From: an uncultured Frankineae bacterium
Lineage (GTDB): Bacteria; Actinomycetota; Actinomycetes; Mycobacteriales; SCTD01
Direction: 5' to 3'
Assembly: GCA_902805805.1 (NCBI GenBank)
Contig: CADCUE010000148.1
Span: 1 to 34,453, forward strand
DNA: 34,453 nt
The translations under genes and the position numbers were made by a program. The notes below the pieces were generated by a model, which was given only the letters and a program-made list of their open reading frames with translations, had not been told where the DNA came from and did not search any database. Below, piece after piece: positions 13,925 through 21,657 of the stretch (its first letter is position 1; each line of letters begins with the position of its first letter).

Positions 13925-14874
13925 GCACACCGGTCCTCGTCGAGCTCGTCCGCTCGGGCGTCGTCGAGAGCGTCCACCGGGGCAGCGTCGTGGCCGTCCG
14001 GGCGGACGGCACGGACGCCCTCGCGCTCGGGGACCTCGACCGGCCGGTCTTCCCCCGCAGCTCCAACAAGCCGCTGCAGGCGGTCGGCCTGCTCGAGGCG
14101 GGCTGGTCGCCGCCCGACGAGCAGGCCCTGGCGCTGGCCACCGCCTCGCACTCCGGTGAGCCGGCGCACCTGGCGGTCGTGCGCCGGACCCTGGCCGCCG
14201 CCGGCCTCGACGAGAGCGCCCTGGGCTGCCCGCCGATGCTGCCGCTGTCCGAGCCGGCTGCCCACGCGCTGCTCAGGTCCGGGGGCAGCGCCACGCCGCT
14301 GACCATGAACTGCTCGGGCAAGCACGCCGCGATGCTCGCGACGTGCGTCGCGCGCGGCGAGACCACGCACGACTACCTGGACGCCTCGTCGCCCGTGCAG
14401 CGCGCGCTCACGGCGACGGTGGAGCGGCTGGCCGGCGAGCCGGTCCGGGCCGTCGCGGTCGACGGCTGCGGAGCGCCGCAGCACGCGCTCACCCTGCGCG
14501 GGCTCGCGCGTGCCTTCTCCGCGCTGGCGACGGGCGACGGCGCCGACCGCCGGACGGCGGAGGCCATGACCGAGCGTCCCGACCTCGTCGGCGGCACCGG
14601 TCGCGAGGTCACCGACCTGATGGCGGGCATCCCCGGTCTGGTGGCCAAGGACGGTGCGGAGGGGGTCTTCGCGGCGGCCCTGCCCGACGGCGGCGCTGTC
14701 GCGGTCAAGATCGCCGACGGTGCCGGCCGCGCCGCCGTCCCCGTCCTCGTGGCCGGGCTGCGGGCGCTGGGCGTCGAGGCGGACGTGCTGGCCCGCCTGT
14801 CCCGGACCCCGGTCCTCGGCGGCGGCGTGCCCGTCGGTGAGCTGCGGCCGGCCGAGGCCCTGCCGCCCTCCTGA
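13921..14874 (+). CDS. Class 3 L-asparaginase (asparaginase II, Rhizobium etli type)
   Basis: A 317-residue member of the asparaginase family typified by R. etli ReAV, unrelated to the E. coli enzymes. The expected residues are visible: a first Ser-Lys pair (S47-S48-N-K50 in FPRSSNKPLQ), the ASHSGEP loop, and the zinc-site pattern C131-x2-K134 (MNCSGKH) with C183 (VDGCGAPQH). It hydrolyses asparagine to aspartate and ammonia in the cytoplasm. The GTG overlaps the rsiG stop, so it is translationally coupled to a c-di-GMP effector, which has no obvious metabolic reason. The stop codon lies in a hairpin at 14863-14880. Confidence 0.9.
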   Translation: MSTPVLVELVRSGVVESVHRGSVVAVRADGTDALALGDLDRPVFPRSSNKPLQAVGLLEAGWSPPDEQALALATASHSGEPAHLAVVRRTLAAAGLDESALGCPPMLPLSEPAAHALLRSGGSATPLTMNCSGKHAAMLATCVARGETTHDYLDASSPVQRALTATVERLAGEPVRAVAVDGCGAPQHALTLRGLARAFSALATGDGADRRTAEAMTERPDLVGGTGREVTDLMAGIPGLVAKDGAEGVFAAALPDGGAVAVKIADGAGRAAVPVLVAGLRALGVEADVLARLSRTPVLGGGVPVGELRPAEALPPS

Positions 14875-14880
14875 GGGCGG
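14863..14880 (+). terminator. Hairpin overlapping the asparaginase stop codon
   Basis: CCGCCCT (14863-14869) pairs with AGGGCGG (14874-14880) across a CCTG loop. The TGA at 14872-14874 lies at the loop edge. No U-tract. Confidence 0.4.
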
Positions 14881-14892
14881 CGGAGGCGCCGG

Positions 14893-14898
14893 TATCCT
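14893..14898 (+). promoter_or_regulatory. -10 box of the VIT1-family gene
   Basis: TATCCT lies 8 nt before the GTG at 14907, consistent with a leaderless or near-leaderless transcript. Confidence 0.5.
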
Positions 14899-14906
14899 CG
14901 GGCGAC

Positions 14907-15986
14907 GTGACACGCAGCGAGGTCGGGGCAGGCCCGTCCGCCGCGACCGTCCGTCGCTGGCGGCAGCACCTGGCCGACGAGCGGCTCGAGGCCGCGGTCT
15001 ACCGCGAGCTCGCCGCACGCCGCTCCGGCGAGGAGCGCGACATCCTGCTCGCCCTCGCCGACGCCGAGGCCCGCCACGCCGCCCACTGGACCGGGCTGCT
15101 GGGCGACCGCGGTCCCGGACGCGGACACGCCAGCCCCCGCAGCCGGCTGCTCGCGCTGCTCGCCCGCCGGTTCGGCTCGGTGTTCGTGCTCGCCCTGGCC
15201 CAGCGCGCCGAGAGCCGCAGCCCGTACGAGGACGACGCCGACGCCACGCCGGCCATGGCGGCCGACGAGAAGATCCACGCCGAGGTCGTGCGGGGCCTGG
15301 CCGAACGGGGCCGGGCGCAGATCTCGGGCACCTTCCGCGCCGCCGTCTTCGGCGCCAACGACGGGCTGGTCTCCAACCTCGCCCTCGTGCTCGGCGTCGC
15401 CGGCAGCGGGGTCGGGACGCGCACCGTGCTGCTCACCGGTCTGGCCGGTCTGCTGTCCGGGGCGCTGTCGATGGGGGCGGGGGAGTTCATCTCGGTCCGG
15501 TCGCAGCGCGAGCTGCTCGACGCCTCCACGCCGGCCGCGGGTCACGTCGAGGCCTATCCGCACCTCGACGTGGACGCCAACGAGCTGGCCCTCGTCTACC
15601 GCGCGCGCGGCATGGCCGCGGACGAGGCGAGCCGGCACGCCGCCGCGCAGCTGCGGGCCTGGCCGAGGGTGGAGCACCGCGGCGAGCGGCCGGCCGAGCA
15701 CGAGCTGGTCGGCAGCAGCCTGTCCGCGGCCCTGTCGAGCTTCGCGTTCTTCGCCTCGGGCGCAGCGGTCCCGGTCCTGCCCTTCCTGATCGGGCTGTCC
15801 GGCACGGCGGCGCTCGTCACCGCCGCCGTGCTCGTCGGTACGGCGCTCATGGTCACCGGCGCGGTGGTCGGGATGCTGTCCGGTGCGCCACCCCTGCGCC
15901 GTGCGCTGCGCCAGCTCTGCGTCGGCGCGGGCGCCGCGACGGTGACGTACGTCCTCGGCACGGTCTTCGGGGCGACCGTCGGCTGA
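14907..15986 (+). CDS. Ferritin-like domain fused to VIT1/CCC1-family metal transporter
   Basis: A 359-residue protein. Residues about 15-150 form a ferritin/rubrerythrin-like four-helix bundle with Glu/His pairs (LAALERE-like LADAEARHAAHW, MAADEKIHAEVVRGL). The C-terminal part (about 150-359) is the VIT1/CCC1 iron-manganese transporter domain: the opening FRAAVFGANDGLVSNLALVLG, the LLSGALSMGAGEFISVRSQRELL helix, and three more hydrophobic helices up to the C-terminus. Members export Fe2+/Mn2+ from the cytosol (vacuole or periplasm). The N-terminal ferritin-like part probably loads iron to the transporter. The gene converges on an unknown gene with only 6 bp between stop codons. Confidence 0.9.
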   Translation: MTRSEVGAGPSAATVRRWRQHLADERLEAAVYRELAARRSGEERDILLALADAEARHAAHWTGLLGDRGPGRGHASPRSRLLALLARRFGSVFVLALAQRAESRSPYEDDADATPAMAADEKIHAEVVRGLAERGRAQISGTFRAAVFGANDGLVSNLALVLGVAGSGVGTRTVLLTGLAGLLSGALSMGAGEFISVRSQRELLDASTPAAGHVEAYPHLDVDANELALVYRARGMAADEASRHAAAQLRAWPRVEHRGERPAEHELVGSSLSAALSSFAFFASGAAVPVLPFLIGLSGTAALVTAAVLVGTALMVTGAVVGMLSGAPPLRRALRQLCVGAGAATVTYVLGTVFGATVG

Positions 15987-16002
15987 CGGCCCTCAGCCGA
16001 CG
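15977..16002. terminator. Bidirectional terminator containing both stop codons
   Basis: A perfect 10-bp stem (15977-15986 with 15993-16002) with a 6-nt loop CGGCCC. The TGA of the VIT1-family gene (15984-15986) and the TGA of the minus-strand gene (15993-15995) form the top of the stem. Confidence 0.65.
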
Positions 16003-16454
16003 TCGCCGGGCCACCGGCGCGGGGCCGCACCACCCAGCTGGCGCAGGAACTCCTCGCAGACCCAGTCCTGCAGCCGGACCTGCTCGGGGCTGCGCTGCAG
16101 CGTCAGCAGCTCCTCGGCGCGGCAGTACTCGTCCACCTCGGCCAGCATGGCCTGCCACCCTCGCACGGCGGACTCCGCCTCGGGCCGCACGGGATAGGGC
16201 AGGTCCACGAGCGGCTCGCCGCGGGCGGCCGCCTCGGCCCGCAGGCGGTCCGCGGTCGACAGCTCGGTCCCGTAGCGGGCGGTCAGCGACTGCACCATCG
16301 CCTGCAGGCGGGCGGGCACGTCGTGCGACGAGCCCTGCGACCGGGCGAGGGCCATCAGCTGGAACTCGCGCATCCAGTCCGAGATGTGCTCGACGGTCGA
16401 CATGCCCAGCTCGACCGGGTAGCCGAGCAGCCAGACCGTGGTCGGAGGCGTCAC
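15993..16454 (-). CDS. Unknown helical protein translationally coupled to an RsbW-like kinase
   Basis: A 153-residue soluble protein from a GTG at 16454 that shares GTGA with the kinase stop. It opens with TVWLLGYPVELGM, then a helix-rich body (HISDWMREFQLMALA, AVRGWQAMLAEVDEYCRAEELLTL, WVCEEFLRQLGG). No known domain was recognised. Genes overlapping an RsbW-type kinase by 4 nt are usually its substrate or sigma partner, yet this one is neither a STAS antagonist nor a sigma factor. It may therefore be a dedicated binding partner or adaptor of the kinase; that is inference. Cys residues are few and no membrane segment is present. Confidence 0.7.
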   Translation of the reverse strand: MTPPTTVWLLGYPVELGMSTVEHISDWMREFQLMALARSQGSSHDVPARLQAMVQSLTARYGTELSTADRLRAEAAARGEPLVDLPYPVRPEAESAVRGWQAMLAEVDEYCRAEELLTLQRSPEQVRLQDWVCEEFLRQLGGAAPRRWPGDVG

Positions 16455-16936
16455 GCGGCCGAGGCGGACGGTGCGTCGTCGAGGTCGACGTCGGCCAGCT
16501 CGGCGAGCCAGTCGATGTCGGCGAAGCTGTCGGCCAGCTCGTCGTCCCCGCGGGACGAGGACGCCGGCGTCAGCCGCACCCAGATCGTCTTGCCGGACCG
16601 CCGCGAGCGCACACCGTGCTCGGCCGACAGCGAGTGCACCAGGCGCATGCCCCGCCCGGTGCTGGAGGTCCGGGAGAACACGCGCAGGGACGGGCTCAGC
16701 GGGCTGCCGTCGCTCACCTCGAGCAGGACCTCGTCCGGCTGCGCGGCGACCGAGACCTCGACCGTCCCGCCGACGTGGAGGACGACGTTGCCGACGAGCT
16801 CGGACACGATGAGCTCGGCGCTGTCGAGCAGCGCCTCGTGCCCGTGCTCCTCGAGGTGCGTGCGCACCATCCGCCGGGCCGCCGGGACCGCGCTCCCGGT
16901 CGCCGACCACGACTGTCGAGCACCCGACGTGGACAC
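16451..16936 (-). CDS. RsbW/SpoIIAB-like anti-sigma serine kinase (GHKL ATPase)
   Basis: A 161-residue GHKL ATPase. It has the N-box ELIVSELVGNVVLHVGG, the G1 box VSDGSP with the catalytic Asp, and the glycine-rich STGRGMRLVHSL of the G2 box. This is the kinase fold of anti-sigma factors such as RsbW, which hold a sigma factor or phosphorylate STAS antagonists. GTG at 16936 is chosen because AGGAGG sits 3 nt upstream (a short spacing) and the sequence before it is not conserved. Residues 116-161 form an acid-rich C-terminal tail absent from ordinary RsbW. Overlaps the unknown gene downstream by 4 nt. Confidence 0.8.
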   Translation of the reverse strand: MSTSGARQSWSATGSAVPAARRMVRTHLEEHGHEALLDSAELIVSELVGNVVLHVGGTVEVSVAAQPDEVLLEVSDGSPLSPSLRVFSRTSSTGRGMRLVHSLSAEHGVRSRRSGKTIWVRLTPASSSRGDDELADSFADIDWLAELADVDLDDAPSASAA

Positions 16937-17086
16937 CGTCCTCCTCTTCGCCCAGGACGCACCGTGACCAGGCGCTGGCAGTCGGAGACTACGCTGCGTG
17001 CTCAGCGCAGGGCGACCCGCCCACGTCGCGAAGGCGCCGGTCGGAGGGCCTGTGAGGCACGTCACGGCGCCTCGGCGCCCGAGTGC

Positions 17087-17116
17087 TTGCTGTTGCTAGC
17101 ACCACCGGGATACCGT
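17087..17116 (+). promoter_or_regulatory. Promoter of the HTH regulator gene with internal palindrome
   Basis: TTGCTG (17087-17092) and TACCGT (17111-17116) are separated by 18 bp. TGCTAGCA, a perfect 8-bp palindrome (17094-17101), lies in the spacer and half of it repeats the TTGCT of the -35, so a bound repressor would block the promoter. Autoregulation is inference. Confidence 0.5.
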
Positions 17117-17156
17117 GGGGCCGGCAGGTTCGGCGGAGCAGCGGAAGGAGGTCCTC

Positions 17157-17651
17157 ATGGCCGGCATCGACGTCCGCCACCTCGGGGAGTTCATCCGCGA
17201 GCAGCGGGACCTCAACAACATCTCGCTGCGGCAGCTCGCCAAGCTGGCCGGGGTCAGCAACCCCTACCTCAGCCAGATCGAGCGCGGCCTGCGCAAGCCC
17301 AGCGCCGAGATCCTGCAGCAGATCGCCAAGGGCCTGCGCATCTCGGCCGAGGCGCTGTACGTGCAGGCCGGCATCCTCGACCAGCGGCACGGCGACGGGC
17401 TCGTCGCCGACGCCGTCCTGGCCGACGACGGCCTCACCGAGCGGCAGAAGCAGGTGCTGCTCGAGATCTACGACAGCTTCCGCAAGGAGAACGCCGCGTC
17501 CAGCGGGGGCGACGCCACCGTCTCCCTCGTCACCGCGACGACCGAGCTGCCGACCGACCTCAGCACCGCCTCGGGTCTGCCCGCCGACGTCGCGCCGGCG
17601 CCGCCGGCTCGCAAGGCGCCCCGCAAGCGCGCCCCTCGCACCTCCGCCTGA
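17157..17651 (+). CDS. HTH (XRE/Cro-CI type) regulator, Rv0474-like
   Basis: A 164-residue regulator. The N-terminal XRE HTH spans about 8-65 (FIREQRDLNNISLRQLAKLAGVS recognition helix, NPYLSQIERG), followed by LRKPSAEILQQIAKGLRISAEALYVQAG. The middle (75-110) looks like a dimerisation helix, and the tail is an Ala/Pro/Lys-rich disordered region. ATG at 17157 follows GAAGGAGG. Immediately downstream lie an HbhA-like gene and a DUF2516 gene, the same trio as Rv0474-hbhA-Rv0476 in M. tuberculosis. Targets are unknown; a palindrome in its own promoter is a likely operator. Confidence 0.88.
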   Translation: MAGIDVRHLGEFIREQRDLNNISLRQLAKLAGVSNPYLSQIERGLRKPSAEILQQIAKGLRISAEALYVQAGILDQRHGDGLVADAVLADDGLTERQKQVLLEIYDSFRKENAASSGGDATVSLVTATTELPTDLSTASGLPADVAPAPPARKAPRKRAPRTSA

Positions 17652-17718
17652 CGCGCCCGCACCCGCCCCGTCCTGCCGGGCTGTCCGGCATCCCGTCCGC
17701 ACCTGCCAGGAGGCACCC

Positions 17719-18081
17719 GTGTCCGCTCGCCCCACCGTCGACGTCGACGTCGACACGACCGGCACCACCGTGACCGGCCGCTTCACCCTGGGGAACCTCC
17801 CGACCTTCGACGTCGCCGAGGTGACCAAGCCGCTCTACGCCTACGTCGGTGTCCTGGACCTCGCGCTCGAGCAGGCCAAGGACGTGCCCGCGCAGGTCCG
17901 CACGATCCCCACGCAGGTCCGCACGATCCCGGCCCAGGTCAAGAGCCTGCGCGAGGACGTGGAGACCCGCGTCGAGAAGGTCACCGAGCAGGCGACCGAC
18001 CTCTACACCGCCCTCACCCTGCGGGGCGAGCGCCTGGTGACCTCGATCCGCCGCCGGCCCGCCGCGTCGAAGCTCGGCTAG
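17719..18081 (+). CDS. HbhA-like (heparin-binding hemagglutinin family) protein
   Basis: A 120-residue protein from a GTG at 17719, preceded by CCAGGAGGC. It resembles the N-terminal coiled-coil part of HbhA: TKPLYAYVGVLDLALEQAKDVPAQV, then a short internal repeat VRTIPTQ / VRTIPAQ, and a charged helix VKSLREDVETRVEKVTEQATDL. HbhA of M. tuberculosis is about 200 residues and ends with a lysine/alanine repeat that binds heparin; this protein lacks that tail and ends RRRPAASKLG. It is therefore more likely an intracellular or envelope scaffolding protein than an adhesin. Position after the HTH gene is conserved. A terminator follows. Confidence 0.8.
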   Translation: MSARPTVDVDVDTTGTTVTGRFTLGNLPTFDVAEVTKPLYAYVGVLDLALEQAKDVPAQVRTIPTQVRTIPAQVKSLREDVETRVEKVTEQATDLYTALTLRGERLVTSIRRRPAASKLG

Positions 18082-18098
18082 ACCCAGCCCTCTCGACC

Positions 18099-18139
18099 CG
18101 CGCGACCCCCGGAGACCCGCGAGGCCCGGGGGTCGCGCG
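18099..18139 (+). terminator. Strong intrinsic hairpin after the HbhA-like gene
   Basis: A perfect 14-bp inverted repeat (CGCGCGACCCCCGG 18099-18112 and its complement 18126-18139) with a 13-nt loop. No U-tract. It separates the HTH-HbhA pair from the DUF2516 gene. Confidence 0.7.
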
Positions 18140-18167
18140 TGTCCGGACCGTGCAGGAGGATGACGGC

Positions 18168-18452
18168 GTGCTCGACCCCTCGATGCTCCTGCTCACCGTC
18201 CTCGCCTACGGCGCGTTCGCCCTCAAGCTCTGGGCGCTCGTGGACGCCTGCCTGCGACCGCAGGCGGCCTACGTCGCCGCCGGCAAGCTCACCAAGCTCG
18301 CCTGGGTCGCGATCCTCGCCGCCGCGCTCCTGCTCGGCGGCGGTGACGTCCTGGGCCTGCTGGGGCTGGTCGGGACCGTCGCGGCGATCGTCTACCTCGT
18401 GGACGTGCGCCCGGCCGTGCGCGAGCTGCGGCGCGGCGGTCCCTGGGGCTGA
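18168..18452 (+). CDS. DUF2516 small membrane protein (Rv0476-like)
   Basis: From the GTG at 18168 (AGGAGG 8 nt upstream) a 94-residue membrane protein is read. It has three hydrophobic helices: LLLTVLAYGAFALKLWALVDA, LAWVAILAAALLLGGGDVLG, LGLVGTVAAIVYLVDVRPAV. The order after the HTH and HbhA-like genes matches Rv0476, the DUF2516 member. Function unknown. An upstream GTG at 18150 would add six residues but overlaps the SD sequence, so it was not chosen. It converges on the minus-strand 82-residue gene with 6 nt between. Confidence 0.8.
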   Translation: MLDPSMLLLTVLAYGAFALKLWALVDACLRPQAAYVAAGKLTKLAWVAILAAALLLGGGDVLGLLGLVGTVAAIVYLVDVRPAVRELRRGGPWG

Positions 18453-18458
18453 GGGGCG

Positions 18459-18707
18459 CTACGGTCCGGACTGCGGGCTGTGCTGCAGCTCCGGAGCGAG
18501 ATCGCCGGCCGCCTCCTGCCCCACGTGCACGAACACCAGCGCCGCCTCGGGGTTGCCCCCCACCTCCGCGGTCTGCCCGTTCGCCTCGTAGATCTCCACC
18601 AGCCCTGGGGCGTCGCTGGCCGCGACCAGGCGGCGCACTCCGTCCTGCACCGTCGTGGACTCACCGTCGCGGACACCGCCGCGCAGGACAACCAGCTCGT
18701 CTGACAT
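18459..18707 (-). CDS. Small conserved-looking cytoplasmic protein, unknown function
   Basis: An 82-residue protein from ATG 18707, 13 nt after the methyltransferase stop. The sequence (MSDELVVLRGGVRDGES, DGVRRLVAASDAPGLVEIYEANGQ, EAALVFVHVGQE) predicts a compact alpha/beta domain with a short polar tail. It is the third gene of the SDR-methyltransferase-small protein minus-strand group. No family was recognised. The ordered codon bias and ribosome-binding distance support a real gene. Confidence 0.65.
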   Translation of the reverse strand: MSDELVVLRGGVRDGESTTVQDGVRRLVAASDAPGLVEIYEANGQTAEVGGNPEAALVFVHVGQEAAGDLAPELQHSPQSGP

Positions 18708-18720
18708 GCCGGGACTGTAC

Positions 18721-19527
18721 TCAGGACCCCGCGGGCGGGGCGACCGTGTCCCACGGGACGGTGAGCTCCCCGAACCGGTGGCGGGCCGGTCCGGTCTGCG
18801 GCCAGTCCAGCGCCTCGCAGGCCACCGTCCACCGCGCACGCGGTCCGAAGGGCGCGTACGCCGCCGCGCGGTCCCAGGACGCGTCCAGCGCCGTGAGCAG
18901 TGCGTGCACCGGCTGCCCCGGCACGTTGTGGGAGATCAGCGCCTTGGGCAGCCGCTCGGCCAGCACCGACGGACGCTCCAGGGACGGCAGGTGCGCCGCC
19001 AGGGTCAGCGTCCGCGGTCCGGCCGGGTCCAGGGCGACCCAGGCCGCGCGCCGGCCGATCTCGTCGCAGGTCCCCTCGACGAGCAGCCCGCCCGGCGCCA
19101 GGCCCGCCCGCAGCGTCGTCCACGCGGCCAGCGCAGGCTCCTCGTCGTACTGCCGGAGCACGTTGAGCGCCCGGACGACCAGCGGGCGCAGGCCGGCCAG
19201 CTCGAAGCCGCCGCGCCGGAACGACAGCCCGGGCCGCTGCGCCGGCAGGGCCGCCGCGACCCGGTCCGGGTCGATCTCGAGACCGACGACCTCCACGTCG
19301 GCGCGGACCTCGCGCAGCCGGGCGAACAGCTCGACGGCGGTGACGGGCGAGGACCCGTAGCCGAGGTCGACGACCAGCGGCGGGGGACCGGCGGCGCGCA
19401 GTCGCCCCCCGTGCACCGCCGTCAGCCAGCGGTCGACGCGCCGCAGCCGGTGGGGAGCCGTCGTCCCGCGGGTGGCCAGCCCCAGCGCGCGAGCCCGGCC
19501 GGCGGCGTACCGCCTGGTCCTCGGCAC
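18721..19527 (-). CDS. SAM-dependent methyltransferase, class I
   Basis: A 268-residue protein from GTG 19527, starting 10 nt after the SDR stop. Motif I is VVDLGYGSSP (the SAM glycine loop), followed by GLEIDPDRV (acidic residue for the ribose hydroxyls) and FELAGLRPLVVRALNVLRQYDEEPAL. Then comes GGLLVEGTCDEIGRRAAWV. The substrate is unknown. The SSP in motif I is unusual (most have GxGxG), and the protein looks like the actinobacterial family often annotated as hypothetical class I methyltransferase. It is co-transcribed with an SDR and a small unknown protein. Confidence 0.75.
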   Translation of the reverse strand: MPRTRRYAAGRARALGLATRGTTAPHRLRRVDRWLTAVHGGRLRAAGPPPLVVDLGYGSSPVTAVELFARLREVRADVEVVGLEIDPDRVAAALPAQRPGLSFRRGGFELAGLRPLVVRALNVLRQYDEEPALAAWTTLRAGLAPGGLLVEGTCDEIGRRAAWVALDPAGPRTLTLAAHLPSLERPSVLAERLPKALISHNVPGQPVHALLTALDASWDRAAAYAPFGPRARWTVACEALDWPQTGPARHRFGELTVPWDTVAPPAGS

Positions 19528-19537
19528 CGCCGGGCCG

Positions 19538-20269
19538 TCAGCGACGCAGGACCTTGGACACCCCGGCCTGCTGCTGCGGCGTGAGCTGCACCAGGTCGAT
19601 GTTGACGTGGGCCGGCCTCGACGCGACCCACACGACGGCCTCGGCGACGTCCTCGGCGGTGAGCGCCTCGACGCCCTCGTACACCGCGGCGGCGCGGGCC
19701 TCGTCCCCGCCGAAGCGCACCCTCGAGAACTCCTCGGTGTGCACCATGCCGGGCGCGATCTCGCTGACCCGGACGCCGTGCTCGGCCACCTCGAGACGCA
19801 GGACGTCCCGCAGGGCGGCGAGCGCGTGCTTGGCCGCCACGTAGCTCGCACCGCCCTCGTAGACCCAGCGGCCGGCGGTCGAGCCGGTCATCACGACCTG
19901 GCCCCGCGCCCGCGCGAGAGCGGGGAGCAGCGCCTGCACCGTGCGCACGGTGCCGAGGACGTTGACGTCGTAGGTGCGCGCCCAGGTGCCGACGTCCGCG
20001 TCGGCGACCGGCACCAGGTCGAACGCTCCTCCGGCGTTGGCGACGAGCAGGTCGCAGTCCGGTGCGGCGTCGGCCAGCGCCTCCACCGAGCGCGCGTCCG
20101 TCACGTCGAGCGCGCACGGCCGGATCGACGGGTGCTCCGCCGACAGCGCGCCGAGCCGGTCGAGCCGGCGGGCGGCGGCCACGACCTGCCATCCCTGCTC
20201 GGCCAGCCGGCGGGCGGTGGCCGCGCCGATCCCGCTGCTCGCGCCGGTCACCACTGCGGTTCGACTCAT
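19538..20269 (-). CDS. Short-chain dehydrogenase/reductase (classical SDR)
   Basis: A 243-residue classical SDR. NAD(P) binding: TGASSGIG (8-15). The NANAG-type motif is present as [10 protein letters not shown]. The catalytic Tyr-Lys is Y143-VAA-K147, with the Ser in the preceding TGSTAGRW segment. R33-R34 after the second strand ([11 protein letters not shown]) suggests NADP(H) preference. After the active site, [16 protein letters not shown] matches short-chain alcohol dehydrogenases of the YdfG (serine/3-hydroxy acid dehydrogenase) subgroup. Substrate unknown. The gene heads a minus-strand operon and is divergent from mshA with about 75 bp between. Confidence 0.9.
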   Translation of the reverse strand: MSRTAVVTGASSGIGAATARRLAEQGWQVVAAARRLDRLGALSAEHPSIRPCALDVTDARSVEALADAAPDCDLLVANAGGAFDLVPVADADVGTWARTYDVNVLGTVRTVQALLPALARARGQVVMTGSTAGRWVYEGGASYVAAKHALAALRDVLRLEVAEHGVRVSEIAPGMVHTEEFSRVRFGGDEARAAAVYEGVEALTAEDVAEAVVWVASRPAHVNIDLVQLTPQQQAGVSKVLRR

Positions 20270-20343
20270 GGGCGGGAAGTCTGCCCTGCCGGGCGGGGTT
20301 GGCCACCTGCGGGGCAGACTGCTCCGACGAGGAGGTGCGGTCC

Positions 20344-21657
20344 GTGACCCCGAGACTGACCCAGGTGCCGCCGCTGACGTCCGTGCACCCGCGCCGGGTG
20401 GCCGTGCTGTCGGTGCACACGTCCCCGCTGGAGCAGCCCGGCACCGGTGATGCCGGCGGCATGAACGTCTACGTCGTCGAGACGTCCGCCCGCCTGGCCG
20501 CGCTCGGCGTCGAGGTCGAGGTCTTCACCCGCGCGACGCGCAGCGACCTGCCGCCCGTCGTCGAGATGGCGCCCGGGGTGACGGTCCGCCACGTCACGGC
20601 CGGACCGTTCGAGGGGCTGCTCAAGGAGGACCTGCCGGCGCAGCTGTGCGCGCTGACCTCCGGCGTGCTGCGCGCCGAGGCGGCGCACGAGCCCGGCTGG
20701 TACGACGTCGTGCACTCCCACTACTGGCTGTCCGGCCAGGTCGGGTGGCTGGCCAGCGAGCGCTGGGGGGTGCCGCTCGTGCACACCGCCCACACGCTGG
20801 CGAAGGTCAAGAACCTCGCCCTCGCCGAGGGCGACGCACCCGAGCCGCTGCGGCGCGTCGTCGGCGAGCAGCAGGTCGTCGAGGCCTCCGACCGGCTGGT
20901 CGCCAACACGGTCGAGGAGGCCGGGCAGCTCGTCGACCTCTACGACGCGCGCCCCGAGCACGTCGTCACCGTCGCGCCGGGCGTCGACCTCGAGCACTTC
21001 CGTCCCGGCGGGGCGGTCCCTCAGGGCAGTGCCGCACGCACCCGCCTGGGCGTGCCCCCCGACGCCGTGCTGCTGCTGTTCGTCGGGCGCATCCAGCCGC
21101 TCAAGGCGCCCGACGTCCTGCTGCACGCCGCCGCCCGCATGCTCTCGGCCGATCCGGCGCTGCGTGACCGCCTGGTCGTGGCGGTCGTCGGCGGACCGAG
21201 CGGCACCGGGCTGCTCGAGCCCACCGCTCTGCAGGACCTCGCGCACAGCCTCGGCATCGCCGACGTCGTCCGCTTCGAGCCGCCCCACGGCGGACGCGAC
21301 CGGCTGCGCGACTGGTACGTCGCCGCCGACGCCGTCGCCGTCCCCAGCCACAACGAGTCCTTCGGCCTGGTCGCGCTCGAGGCGCAGGCCTGCGGCACCC
21401 CGGTCGTCGCCACCGACGTCGGAGGGCTGCGCACCACCGTCCGCGACGGCGTGTCCGGGCTGCTCGTCCCGGGGCACGGGGCCGACGACTGGGCCGCCGC
21501 CCTGTCCCGCGCCGTCGCCGACCGCCGGCGCCTGTCGCAGGGCGCCGTCGCGCACGCGGCCGGCTTCTCCTGGGGCCGCACCGCCGACGGGCTCCTGCGG
21601 ACCTACCGCGCCGCGCTGGCCGACCGGGTGGCCCTGCCGCTGGCCGCCGCGCGGTGA
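20344..21657 (+). CDS. mshA: D-inositol-3-phosphate glycosyltransferase (MshA)
   Basis: MshA adds GlcNAc from UDP-GlcNAc to 1L-myo-inositol-1-phosphate, the first step of mycothiol synthesis. The 437-residue GT4 enzyme shows the family N-terminus ([20 protein letters not shown], residues 21-40), the nucleotide-sugar region ([20 protein letters not shown]) and the EX7E motif, E338 and E346 in [10 protein letters not shown]. The GTG at 20344 follows GAGGAGG, but there is an in-frame possibility further upstream; this start gives the expected length. The stop overlaps the YbjN gene (GTGA). mshD is at the far left of the window, so both ends of the pathway are here. Confidence 0.96.
   Translation: MTPRLTQVPPLTSVHPRRVAVLSVHTSPLEQPGTGDAGGMNVYVVETSARLAALGVEVEVFTRATRSDLPPVVEMAPGVTVRHVTAGPFEGLLKEDLPAQLCALTSGVLRAEAAHEPGWYDVVHSHYWLSGQVGWLASERWGVPLVHTAHTLAKVKNLALAEGDAPEPLRRVVGEQQVVEASDRLVANTVEEAGQLVDLYDARPEHVVTVAPGVDLEHFRPGGAVPQGSAARTRLGVPPDAVLLLFVGRIQPLKAPDVLLHAAARMLSADPALRDRLVVAVVGGPSGTGLLEPTALQDLAHSLGIADVVRFEPPHGGRDRLRDWYVAADAVAVPSHNESFGLVALEAQACGTPVVATDVGGLRTTVRDGVSGLLVPGHGADDWAAALSRAVADRRRLSQGAVAHAAGFSWGRTADGLLRTYRAALADRVALPLAAAR

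Noticed and set aside
14654..17773. 1039-residue plus-strand frame across several genes
   Set aside because: It crosses genes with known motifs on both strands and consists of Arg/Pro/Ala-rich sequence without a domain.
18150..18167. Earlier GTG start (18150) of the DUF2516 gene
   Set aside because: AGGAGG lies inside this extension and is well placed for the GTG at 18168.
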